Source: Clostridiales bacterium (GTDB lineage: Bacteria; Bacillota; Clostridia; Christensenellales; Borkfalkiaceae). Taken from it: a stretch of DNA of 64,000 bases. Below the pieces are notes generated by a model. It made no database searches. It had not been told where the DNA came from and saw nothing but the letters and a program-made list of their open reading frames with translations. The translations under genes and the position numbers were made by a program. Below are positions 54,963-64,000 of this stretch, one piece after another; positions within the stretch are counted from its first letter, which is position 1, and every line of letters begins with the position of its first letter. The stretch lies in contig SVHZ01000001.1 in assembly GCA_015055525.1 (NCBI GenBank), forward strand, positions 1-64,000. Direction: 5' to 3'.

Positions 54963-55910
54963 TTAGTTATCGTTTTCAACCGTTGCGGTTACGAGTTTAT
55001 ATTTTATATAACCAATGCTACCAAAACGAGTGAAAGTTTCAACTAATCTATGGCGATTAGTGTCTCTATCTTGCGCGTAATAACACTCGAGCGGACCGCC
55101 TGCAAAATCAGCCTTTATAACTATTTGGATATGGTTGCAAGCCAACTTATCTTCGCTAACGGGTTGACCGTTAAGAGTATAGCCGTCAAGATTTTTAACG
55201 TCAACTTTATTGTCTACAAGATATGCGTAAAATTGCATATTGTGATTTTTATTAGATAAAACGTCAATGGTCTTAAATTCTTGGATAAAACTATTTGACA
55301 CGTCGTACAATCTCGGCATTAAAAGTATAGTGTCGTTATCGATAAACGCTCCTTTATTGTACTTCTTAAACGTAAAGGTGTTTTCGGTTAAGTTTTCGTT
55401 GTTTAAGCCCGATTCTTTAAGAGTTGCAGTAGCCTTATCACCTTCGTAGATAATCTCGTAATCGTATTTGTATTTTGAATATTCGCTATTATAATGCTTG
55501 ATAGTTGATATAGGCGTTAAATTTTCATCAAAGCGGGTAACGGTATTGAAAGTATCTACAAATTCTCTCGTTTCGCTTGGCGTTACGTACTTTGCTTTAA
55601 GGTTAAATTCGGTAGAATAGATGTAATAATTACCGTTTTTATCCGTTTTAGTTTCTAACGTGGTAACGTAAGAACCTTGGTCAATATCGAGCAAGCAACC
55701 GTCAACTTTCACGGGATCGCTATTTGCGTTAGTGGTGTTTACGAAAGAAAGATCGTAAACTAAAACTTCTTTGAAGTTGCTCTTGAAAGCGGACGGGTTA
55801 TTAAACCACAAGTATTTGCTTGCCGTTAAACCTACGTTTGAACACGCAGTCATAGAAAGCGTAATAAGTATAAGCGTTATAACAATTAAAATTTTACTAA
55901 ATCTTTTCAT
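54963..55910 (-). CDS. Putative lipoprotein, function unknown
   Basis: Signal peptide with lipobox LSMTACSN. Confidence 0.75.
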   Translation of the reverse strand: MKRFSKILIVITLILITLSMTACSNVGLTASKYLWFNNPSAFKSNFKEVLVYDLSFVNTTNANSDPVKVDGCLLDIDQGSYVTTLETKTDKNGNYYIYSTEFNLKAKYVTPSETREFVDTFNTVTRFDENLTPISTIKHYNSEYSKYKYDYEIIYEGDKATATLKESGLNNENLTENTFTFKKYNKGAFIDNDTILLMPRLYDVSNSFIQEFKTIDVLSNKNHNMQFYAYLVDNKVDVKNLDGYTLNGQPVSEDKLACNHIQIVIKADFAGGPLECYYAQDRDTNRHRLVETFTRFGSIGYIKYKLVTATVENDN

Positions 55911-56113
55911 AACAATTTAAGCGTAGCGCAAAATGTATTTGATTAAAACACGCTACTTTACTTATTATAGCACAACTTTTCAAAAAAGCAAAAACAAATA
56001 TTAAAAATATCTTTAATTGTTTATTAAAATATGTTAAAATATTTGCAAATGACAACCGTATGGCATAACCTTATGCTAAAATGTATGAAAAAAAGACGTT
56101 TAAGGAGTTCGCT

Positions 56114-59100
56114 TTGAAAATTTATCTTGGGGATACCACTCAAAAAATTACGTCGGTTACCGGCGAAGTGGTTAAAAATTTAATAGACGAAGGGAAAAGG
56201 TGCATTGTTTTTTCGGAAGATAAAATCACCTTGTCTTTAGAACTTGAAATCGCCTCTCGTTTAGGCGGTGGCTTTTTCAACGTTGACGTTTTAACTTTTA
56301 GAAGGTATATATCTTCAAAAAACGTTAATTCCAAAGTCATGTCGAAAGAGGGCTCGGTTATGCTCGTTAGAAAGATTATAACCGAATTGAAAAACCATTT
56401 GGGTTGTTTTAAGCACGCTGTTACCACGCCTAATATGGCGCTTGTGTTATACGAACTCATTTCTCAACTTGAAAGCGCTAAAATATCGCCTCAAGAACTT
56501 CAAGATTTAGTTGAAAAAGAAACTAATCTTCAACCTGCGCTCGTCAGCAAGATACAAGACGTAGTTAGGGTTTATAAAGAATACGACCAAAGAATTAAGG
56601 ACCTTAATCTTTACGATAGTAACGACTATCTTTCTTTGATGCCTGACCTTGTTAAAAATGATGAAAGTCTTAAAAACTCAGCGGTTATAATAGTAGGTTT
56701 CCAATCGGTAACAAGACAGCGTTACGACGTTTTCGAAGCCTTATATCAAACGGCTGAAAGTTTTCACGCCGTTATTCCTTACGATAGTGAAAGTGAACTC
56801 TTTACTGGTGAAACTTTTGATAGGCTCAATAAAATTTGCAAAAAACCAACGGTAATAAACAAATGCGGTAATCTTCCTATCGAGGCGGAGTTTATTAAGA
56901 AAAATTTATTCAATCCGCTGGCGCTTTCTAAAGATTTTAAGTCGCTTAAAACTGACAAAGTTAGCATTTTTCAGGCGGTCGACCTTAAATCTGAAGCCGA
57001 GTGGCTTGCGAAAGATTTGCTTTTTGAAATTAGAGAAAACGGTTATAGATATAACGATATAACGGTTGCGGTTGGAAGTTTAGCCGATACTTTACAGTCG
57101 ATAGAAAAAACTTTTAGAGATTACGGCGTTCCGTATTTCGTTGAAAAATCTACCGCGCTTGCAGAACACCCCGTTTGCGATTTTATCGTTTCACTTTTAG
57201 ATTTTCAAAGGAAGGGGCTTTTGGCGAGCGATTTTGTTAAAATAGTGGGTTCAAGCCTATTTTTAACTAACAAGCGGGTGGCGGACAAGTTTATTAACTA
57301 CGTTTACGCAAATTCTATAAACAGGCGCGCGTTCAAAACGCCGTTTACCGCTAAGCATGAACGTCTTGAAACGTTTGAAACTATGCGCCAAAAGGTAATG
57401 ACTGCCGTTGAAAAACTCTCTAATGCGAAAACTGTTTTTAACTTTGTCGAGGCGTTGAGATTTGCGCTTCAAACGTTCGGCGTGTATGAAAACCTTAACG
57501 AGTTATCTTGCTCTCTTAAAAATTCCGGCAACGAAGTTTTAGCCGATTACAATGGTAAAATTGAAGAAAAATTAAACGCTCTATTTGACGAGATGAACTT
57601 TATTTTAGGCTCTTCATTAATTTCCCCGCTCGATTTTAAGAACTTGTTCTTAAGCGGGGCGGTAGGAACGGCTATCAGCGCAATTCCAATTTTAGCAGAC
57701 GCCGTTTATATCGGCGAGTGTAAAGACGTAAAAGTTAAGAGCGCCAAAGTGTTATACGCCTTTGGTCTTAACGGTGACGTTCCCTTTACCCAAAGCGACA
57801 CCGCGTTACTTTCCGACGGAGATTTAAGCGTTTTAGACGGTTTTAACGTTATAGTCGAGCCGAAGATTAAATCGGTTAATTTAAGAGAAAAGGAAAACGT
57901 TTTATCAACGCTTATTTCTTTTACCGATAAACTTAAAATTTCATATTCTAACGAAAAATACGACGGTAGCAAGAACTTGAAGTCAGACGCTATTAAATCG
58001 CTTGAAAAACTTTTCAAGATAGAGCCTATTAGCGCAACGGGCAAAGACTATATAAGCGAACTTGATGAAGAAAAGTTTATAAAAGACGTTTCAAGTTCCT
58101 TCGTCAACGATTCCGTTTCTCTAATGGAAATTGCCAAGAGTTATTGCGGTTATAAAAATAGCGACAAAGAAACTCTTTCAAAAATAGCATCTTTTTACAA
58201 GGCTATTGAAGAACTTCAAAGAAAAGATCTTAAAGATAAGGCAAACGCCTTGCTTTCAGATAGCCAAGCGGTAAGAAAAATCGACGATGCTAACAATTTA
58301 AGTTTTAAGGGCGGAGAGATTAGCGCAAGCGTTTTGGAAGCTTATTTTAGTTGCCCTTACAAAAATTACGCGTCGTATATGTTAAGGCTTAAAGAATCCC
58401 CGATTTTAGACGTTAAAGTTAACGAAACGGGAATACTTCTTCACGAAGTTAACGAACTGTTTTGTAAAAACATAAATAAAGTTTCGGATAAAATTAGTTG
58501 CGATAATCTCGTTGGCGAAATTTTTAACGAGATAGAAAAGAACGAAAAGTATAAAAAATACCTTTCTTCAAATAAATTGCTCTTTACTCTTAAAAGGCTT
58601 AAAAAAGAGTGTGAAAGGGTATGTTTTAACATATATTCTTCTATTAAAAACTCGTCGTTTATGCCAAGCGGTTACGAAGTGAAATTTGGCGTAGGCGAAG
58701 ATATCCCACCGATTATTTTGAATACCGAAGTTGGCGATATGAAGGTAAAAGGCGTTGTGGATAGAGTTGATAGGTTTTCTGATTACGTTAGAGTTATCGA
58801 CTATAAGTCGGGCAAGATTTTAAGCGATGAAGAGCATTTTTACACGGGTAATAAAATTCAACTTTACCTTTATATGAACGCCTTTATAAGCGATAAAGTA
58901 AGACCTGCCGGCGCATATTATTATCCCGTTCAAAACAGTTATCAAAAGGAAGAATTTAATTATTGCATGCGTGGAAAAACCGTTAATACAAATGAAGTAA
59001 TTCACGCTACCGATAATACGCTTGCCCCCGGCGAAAAATCAACAATAGTAAGCGTTAGCATTAATAAAAAAGACGGTTTGCCGTCGGCAAAATCGGCAGT

Positions 59101-59350
59101 TTTATCGGTTAATGAGATGGATAAATTCTTGCAGTATGCAAAACTCGTTAGCGCGCAAGGCGTTAATGAAATTAGCCAAGGCAACATAGAGCCTTCGCCG
59201 TATGAAGGCGCTTGCAATTATTGTCAGTACGGCGGTATGTGCGGTTTTTGCCAAGATGAAGGCGGTTCTTTTAGAAAGGTGAGCAAGGCTAACGTCCAAA
59301 CGATAACGGGCGCGGTTGACAGTTTGCAAGAAGGTGACGAAAATGAGTGA
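56114..59350 (+). CDS. addB: ATP-dependent nuclease subunit B
   Basis: RVIDYKSGK nuclease motif, C-terminal CNYCQYGGMCGFC cluster; adjacent to addA; start proposed at TTG 56114 after SD aaggag rather than 56081. Confidence 0.88.
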   Translation: MKIYLGDTTQKITSVTGEVVKNLIDEGKRCIVFSEDKITLSLELEIASRLGGGFFNVDVLTFRRYISSKNVNSKVMSKEGSVMLVRKIITELKNHLGCFKHAVTTPNMALVLYELISQLESAKISPQELQDLVEKETNLQPALVSKIQDVVRVYKEYDQRIKDLNLYDSNDYLSLMPDLVKNDESLKNSAVIIVGFQSVTRQRYDVFEALYQTAESFHAVIPYDSESELFTGETFDRLNKICKKPTVINKCGNLPIEAEFIKKNLFNPLALSKDFKSLKTDKVSIFQAVDLKSEAEWLAKDLLFEIRENGYRYNDITVAVGSLADTLQSIEKTFRDYGVPYFVEKSTALAEHPVCDFIVSLLDFQRKGLLASDFVKIVGSSLFLTNKRVADKFINYVYANSINRRAFKTPFTAKHERLETFETMRQKVMTAVEKLSNAKTVFNFVEALRFALQTFGVYENLNELSCSLKNSGNEVLADYNGKIEEKLNALFDEMNFILGSSLISPLDFKNLFLSGAVGTAISAIPILADAVYIGECKDVKVKSAKVLYAFGLNGDVPFTQSDTALLSDGDLSVLDGFNVIVEPKIKSVNLREKENVLSTLISFTDKLKISYSNEKYDGSKNLKSDAIKSLEKLFKIEPISATGKDYISELDEEKFIKDVSSSFVNDSVSLMEIAKSYCGYKNSDKETLSKIASFYKAIEELQRKDLKDKANALLSDSQAVRKIDDANNLSFKGGEISASVLEAYFSCPYKNYASYMLRLKESPILDVKVNETGILLHEVNELFCKNINKVSDKISCDNLVGEIFNEIEKNEKYKKYLSSNKLLFTLKRLKKECERVCFNIYSSIKNSSFMPSGYEVKFGVGEDIPPIILNTEVGDMKVKGVVDRVDRFSDYVRVIDYKSGKILSDEEHFYTGNKIQLYLYMNAFISDKVRPAGAYYYPVQNSYQKEEFNYCMRGKTVNTNEVIHATDNTLAPGEKSTIVSVSINKKDGLPSAKSAVLSVNEMDKFLQYAKLVSAQGVNEISQGNIEPSPYEGACNYCQYGGMCGFCQDEGGSFRKVSKANVQTITGAVDSLQEGDENE

Positions 59351-62300
59351 AATTAAATTAACTAAAGACCAATTAAAAGCGGTAAAGCACTTGGACGGCA
59401 ACGCGTTAGTTTCGGCGTCTGCTGGATCTGGCAAAACCAAAGTCGTTATAAGCAGAATTATTAGACTTATCACCGAAGAGAACGTTAAAGTAAATGAAAT
59501 TTTAGCCGTTACCTTTACAAAACTTGCCGCCGAAGAAATGAAGGATAAACTTAAAAACGCACTTACCGAAAAATATCTTGCCACGCGCGATAAAAAATAT
59601 AAGGAACAACTTGAATTAGTTTCTTCTTCGGATATTTGCACCATAGACTCTTTCTGTTCTAAACTTATTAAAAAATACTTTTACGCGTTGGGAATAGACG
59701 CTAACTTGCAAGTTTTAGAAGAGAGCAAGAGAAAGAGAATTTCCGAAACGGCGCTCGACGAAGTTTTTGAAAATCTTTACGATAGCGATGATAAAGAGTT
59801 TAGAGAACTTATCCCACTTTTTGATAGTTCTCGTAGCGATTACGGGCTTAAAGAGGCGGTAAAATTAGTTTACAATTTTATTGAAAAGGAAAACGATAGT
59901 GACGGGCTTGTAAAAAAGACTGAAGATTTATATTTCAACGCATACAATTATTTAATTGACGAATACAAAGACCAAATAGTAAAACTCGCTGAAAAATACA
60001 AGCAGGAATTTTTAGTTTTAGAGCATGCTTTTACTGAAGATGAAAAAAGAAAGGAATATTGCTCTAAGTTTGTTGCTTTACTTGATTTTTTATTGACGAC
60101 CGACGATTACTTTGAGTTTTTCTATGAGTACAAGCAACTTAATCTCAATCTTCCAAGCACCAAGAGCAAGCAGGCTGATTTACAGCAATCGCTTAAAGAA
60201 GTTGCCGACCCTTGCAAGAAGAAGTTGGCTACCTATGCAACTATTTTCGGCATAGATAAAAAGGAAGAAGATAAAAGGTTAAGTAACAGTTTGCAAATCG
60301 TAAAGGCACTCGTTAAGATTGCAAACGCATACTTTGATAGATACCAAAAGTTAAAAGCAGAAGAAAACGCGGTAGATTTTGCAGACATTGAAAGATACGC
60401 TAGTATTCTTCTTAAAAACCAAGAAATTTTAAGTGAAGTAAAAAATACTTATTCTTATATTTTCGTTGACGAATACCAAGACGTTAACAACGTTCAAGAA
60501 GAAATTATCGTTGCGCTATCTAAAGATAATGCGTTTTTCGTTGGAGATAGCAAACAAAGCATTTACGCTTTTAGAGGTTGCAACCCAGAATTTTTTAACG
60601 ATAAGTATAAAAGTTATAATCAAGGTTTGGGAACGCCTATATCGTTAGACGATAATTTCAGAAGCGCCAAAGCGGTGGTTGACGGCGTTAATGAAATTTT
60701 TAATAAGGTTATGACCGAGGGCTACGGCGGAACTGATTATCAAGCAAATTCAATGGTTTACGGCGGGCTTTATAAAGATTATCAAGGCGTTTGCCAAATT
60801 CACTTAGTTAAAAAAGCCGAAAAGAAGGAAAAAGAAGAAGTTAAACGCGGTGTTTATTCGGTTATAAACGCAACGGAAAAGTTAGAAGAGGAAGACGTTT
60901 TATCCGAAGTAAAATTTATCGTAAACTTGATAGGCGAAAGATTAGGAAAAACGTATTACGATATTGATAACAAGTTAAAAACGATAGAATTAAAAGATAT
61001 TTGTATTCTTCTTCGCTCTATGGATTCAAGGAATAAACTCAGTACGGAACTCGTGCATACCTTGATGAATATGGGAATACCCGTATCGTCGTCTGTGGAA
61101 AAAAGCATTTCCGAATATCCTGAAATTAAAGTTTTATTAAATTTAGTATCCTTGCTCGTTTGCGCCGAGCGCGACGTTCCGCTTGCAAGCGTTATGCTCT
61201 CAATGGGCGGTTTTGATGAAAGCGAATTAGCCTCTATTGCTAAAGAAGGGGCTAAAAAGTATTCAAAAACTTTTGCTGAAAGCGTTGAAATAACTTCTCA
61301 TAAAGAAAGCGAACTTGGCAAAAAATGCCGTGAGTTTTTATCGTGGCTTGACAAAAAACGACTTATTGCTGAATTTTTGCCGTCCGGTGAAGTTATAAAT
61401 TCAATTATTAAAGAAACGGGCTATCTTGCAAAAGTAACTTCTTCGCCTTACGGGCAAGAAAGGGTTAAGAGAATTGAAAGATTTTTAGCAGAAACTACGG
61501 TTGGCGGTAAAAAACTTAGGGTGATTGAGTTTGAAAGCCACGTAAACGAAGTGTTAAAAGATTTATCAATCTCGTCGTCTTCCGGCGAAAACGCGATAAA
61601 CGTTATGACTATGCACGCGTCGAAGGGGCTAGAATTTCCCGTGGTAATAGTTGCGGGCGTTGCAAAACAGTTCAATCTTAAAAATTTAGGATACGACGTT
61701 ATATATTCAAAAAGTTGCGGTATGGCAACGAGAAGTTTCGATGAAGAAAATATGCTCGAATACGAAAACGTTGCAAGAAGCGTTATTAAATCTAGGGGCA
61801 AAAGGTCTACCGCAGTTGAAGAGTTAAGGCTTTTCTACGTTGCTTTGACAAGGGCTAAATGTGAACTTTATATCACTATGACGCTCGATAAATTAAACAA
61901 TGAGTTTAACGCTAACGAAGTTGGCGGTATGAGTGATTTTATTGTTTCTAGCGTCAATATTCCAACTTTCTATCACGAAGACGAGTATGAACTCGTTTTC
62001 CCCGATAAAAGGGGAACGGCAGTTGCCGGTAAGGAAGTAGAGAGCGAACTTACTAAAAAAATAATTGAAACGCTTTCTTATAAATATCCTTATAAAAATG
62101 AAATCAATCTTCCCGTTAAAAGTTCTGTTTCAGACGTTAATAAAAATCAAGACGAATATTTTGTTAGAACTGATAAATACGGCGAATCAAGTAGCGAAAA
62201 AGGTACTGCATATCACAGAATTTTCGAACTCATTGATTTTTATAATTTTGGTGGCGAAAAAGAGATAGAGAGTTTTGTTGAAAACGGGCTTATAACCAAA

Positions 62301-62672
62301 GAACAAGCCGAGTTTATCGACGTTGATAAGGTTGAAAGCATATTAAAACTTGATATTTTTGATAAAATCAAAACTTCCAAATTATTAAAAGAACAAAAGT
62401 TCTGCCAATTAGTTCCCGCAAGTGAACTTTTCGGCGGAGAAGAAGATAGAGAGATTTTAGTTCAAGGTATATGCGACCTTATTGCGATAAACGGCGATAG
62501 CGCAACGCTTATCGACTATAAAATTTCAACGATTGAGAGCGATGACGATATAATTAAGGCGTATAAAACGCAAATGCAGTTATATAAAAACGCAATCGAA
62601 AAGGTAATGAAGAAAAAAGTTGACGGCGTTTACATAATAAACGTGTTAAAAGAAAGCGTTATCAAGGTATAA
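59343..62672 (+). CDS. addA: ATP-dependent helicase/nuclease subunit A
   Basis: ALVSASAGSGKTKVVISRI, VDEYQDVN, GDSKQSIYAFRGC, TMHASKGLEFPVVIVAG, VALTRAK; start set to ATG 59343 after aaggtg. Confidence 0.94.
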   Translation: MSEIKLTKDQLKAVKHLDGNALVSASAGSGKTKVVISRIIRLITEENVKVNEILAVTFTKLAAEEMKDKLKNALTEKYLATRDKKYKEQLELVSSSDICTIDSFCSKLIKKYFYALGIDANLQVLEESKRKRISETALDEVFENLYDSDDKEFRELIPLFDSSRSDYGLKEAVKLVYNFIEKENDSDGLVKKTEDLYFNAYNYLIDEYKDQIVKLAEKYKQEFLVLEHAFTEDEKRKEYCSKFVALLDFLLTTDDYFEFFYEYKQLNLNLPSTKSKQADLQQSLKEVADPCKKKLATYATIFGIDKKEEDKRLSNSLQIVKALVKIANAYFDRYQKLKAEENAVDFADIERYASILLKNQEILSEVKNTYSYIFVDEYQDVNNVQEEIIVALSKDNAFFVGDSKQSIYAFRGCNPEFFNDKYKSYNQGLGTPISLDDNFRSAKAVVDGVNEIFNKVMTEGYGGTDYQANSMVYGGLYKDYQGVCQIHLVKKAEKKEKEEVKRGVYSVINATEKLEEEDVLSEVKFIVNLIGERLGKTYYDIDNKLKTIELKDICILLRSMDSRNKLSTELVHTLMNMGIPVSSSVEKSISEYPEIKVLLNLVSLLVCAERDVPLASVMLSMGGFDESELASIAKEGAKKYSKTFAESVEITSHKESELGKKCREFLSWLDKKRLIAEFLPSGEVINSIIKETGYLAKVTSSPYGQERVKRIERFLAETTVGGKKLRVIEFESHVNEVLKDLSISSSSGENAINVMTMHASKGLEFPVVIVAGVAKQFNLKNLGYDVIYSKSCGMATRSFDEENMLEYENVARSVIKSRGKRSTAVEELRLFYVALTRAKCELYITMTLDKLNNEFNANEVGGMSDFIVSSVNIPTFYHEDEYELVFPDKRGTAVAGKEVESELTKKIIETLSYKYPYKNEINLPVKSSVSDVNKNQDEYFVRTDKYGESSSEKGTAYHRIFELIDFYNFGGEKEIESFVENGLITKEQAEFIDVDKVESILKLDIFDKIKTSKLLKEQKFCQLVPASELFGGEEDREILVQGICDLIAINGDSATLIDYKISTIESDDDIIKAYKTQMQLYKNAIEKVMKKKVDGVYIINVLKESVIKV

Positions 62673-62701
62673 AACTTAATAAGGGTGGGGAGAATTTAGT
62701 T

Positions 62702-63325
62702 ATGTTAAACTATATTAAACTCACCCTTAATTTTTTGTGTTACGATTTTGATAAATACGCTTGGCTTATTTCGGTAAGTTGTTTGGCGCTTGAAGTTTTA
62801 GCCTTTTTAATAGCCGTAGTAATTTTTGCCGTTAAAAAAAGAAACGGTGACGCAACGTATTTTTTGTGTTCGTCGATTGCGCTACTTCTAATAAGTTTAT
62901 ATTTCAGTTTAGAAGATTATAATTTAGAGCAAGCCCTATTCAAAACGACAAAGAGCGTAATAGTTTATTGTTTGACGTTTGCAATTTTAATCGTAATCTT
63001 TTATATGATAGCAAGAAGAGTTTCAACTAAAAAAGTTAAAAAAGACAAAATCGTTTTCGATAGTGAAATTTTGCCCCAATCAAACGCCGTTAAATATTTT
63101 AATCAAAAAGACGTTTTTAGCGGATATTTAGACGTTGGATATATAAAATCTTTGATTTTAGACCTAAAACAAAAAGATTTAACAAGCGAAGATTATGAAA
63201 AAATTGAAGAGTTTGAAATATATCTTTTAAGATTTATTGCCCGCCAGCCAAACGGAGAAGAAAGAGTTGTGCTTTCTAAATATCTATCAATGCTCATTAA
63301 AAAAATATCGCTTTACGCAAGTTAG
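62702..63325 (+). CDS. Hypothetical membrane protein
   Basis: 207 aa, ~3 hydrophobic segments, SD-like ggggag. Confidence 0.65.
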   Translation: MLNYIKLTLNFLCYDFDKYAWLISVSCLALEVLAFLIAVVIFAVKKRNGDATYFLCSSIALLLISLYFSLEDYNLEQALFKTTKSVIVYCLTFAILIVIFYMIARRVSTKKVKKDKIVFDSEILPQSNAVKYFNQKDVFSGYLDVGYIKSLILDLKQKDLTSEDYEKIEEFEIYLLRFIARQPNGEERVVLSKYLSMLIKKISLYAS

Positions 63326-63362
63326 TTATTGACTTTTTTATTACTCGTGCTATCATATAAGT

Positions 63363-64000
63363 ATGAGTTTTTTATATTGTAAACCTACCGTTTTCGTCAT
63401 CGGTAATGATTATGAAATTTTAATAAATTTATCAAGTTTCGGTATATGCTATCTAAAAGTTGGCGATAGTTTTTATTACGAAAAAAATTCAGGCGTTTTA
63501 CCTTCTGAAAGAAAGGTTTTGAAAATTAGAGTTCCACAATCCGCGCTTGATAAAGAAGAAAAATACTCTATAATTTTTAGAGAAAGAATAGTAAGGGGTA
63601 GTTACGTTACCGAATTTAAGTCGACTGAGATAATAGAGTATGCTTTCAAGCCCTTAAAAAAGGTGGATAATATAAATATCTATCACGTTGCCGACGTTCA
63701 CGGGAATTACGGCTTGGCAGTTAATACCGCAAGTTATTTCTCAGAAGAAACAGACCTTTTTATCGTTAACGGAGATATTGCTGAATTTCAGGCGATTGAC
63801 GGATATTTAGAACTTTCAAACTTCTTAGGCGATATATCGGGCGGTAAAATCCCCGTAATTCTTACCCGTGGCAATCACGACGTTAAGGGGGCGCTTCCCG
63901 AACTATACGAAACGTTTTTCCCTTGCCCCGACTTTAACGCCTTTTACGAGTTTAACGTTGGCGTTTTAACGGGCGTTGCGCTTGATTTAGGCGAAGATAA
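63363..64000 (+). CDS. Metallophosphoesterase (partial, runs off window)
   Basis: Open frame with IYHVADVHGNYG, IVNGDIAEF, ILTRGNHD. Confidence 0.85.
   Translation, partial: MSFLYCKPTVFVIGNDYEILINLSSFGICYLKVGDSFYYEKNSGVLPSERKVLKIRVPQSALDKEEKYSIIFRERIVRGSYVTEFKSTEIIEYAFKPLKKVDNINIYHVADVHGNYGLAVNTASYFSEETDLFIVNGDIAEFQAIDGYLELSNFLGDISGGKIPVILTRGNHDVKGALPELYETFFPCPDFNAFYEFNVGVLTGVALDLGED

Noticed and set aside
56081-56113. ATG 56081 as the addB start
   Set aside because: aaggag followed 6 nt later by TTG at 56114 gives MKIYLGDT..., the more typical AddB N-terminus; 56081 lacks an SD.
56140-59644. Minus-strand ORFs under addB/addA
   Set aside because: Antisense to conserved nuclease genes and lacking motifs.
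1-64000. Looked for tRNA/rRNA genes, CRISPR arrays, prophage and integrase signatures
   Set aside because: None recognised by eye; a tRNAscan/CRISPR finder run would be needed to exclude them formally.

Overview
AT-rich, Firmicutes/Clostridia-like chromosomal window (taxonomy inferred from gene content only). It is mostly housekeeping and transport genes: nagB, a P-type cation ATPase, dgt, thrH, trpB2, a pyridoxamine kinase, trmO, a Ppx/GppA phosphatase, TAXI-TRAP, luxS, an NSS symporter, an NCS2 permease, an ABC-F ATPase, copA, glnS, glyS, birA, spoIVFA/FB-like genes, addB and addA. No CRISPR array, tRNA, rRNA, transposase, integrase or phage gene was recognised. Two known RNA regulator classes are readable: a yybP-ykoY-type leader before the cation ATPase and a T-box before trpB2. 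The least-explained signals are: (1) a ~112-nt element present twice (31211-31323 and 49950-50061) whose 9-bp inner helix is rewritten at 7 of 9 pairs between copies while staying fully complementary; (2) two other strongly self-complementary intergenic elements (9809-9971 and 46530-46764); (3) 12 genes in which the -10 hexamer ends exactly 6 nt before the ATG with no Shine-Dalgarno room, implying systematic leaderless transcription; (4) a tandem duplication of a glycosidase-like gene that left a fossil trpB tail at its junction; (5) a two-gene operon of a GAP/LysE-like membrane protein and a TIR-domain protein; (6) an Xre repressor whose palindromic operator is repeated inside both divergent promoters. 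All calls were made by eye; no searches or folding were run.
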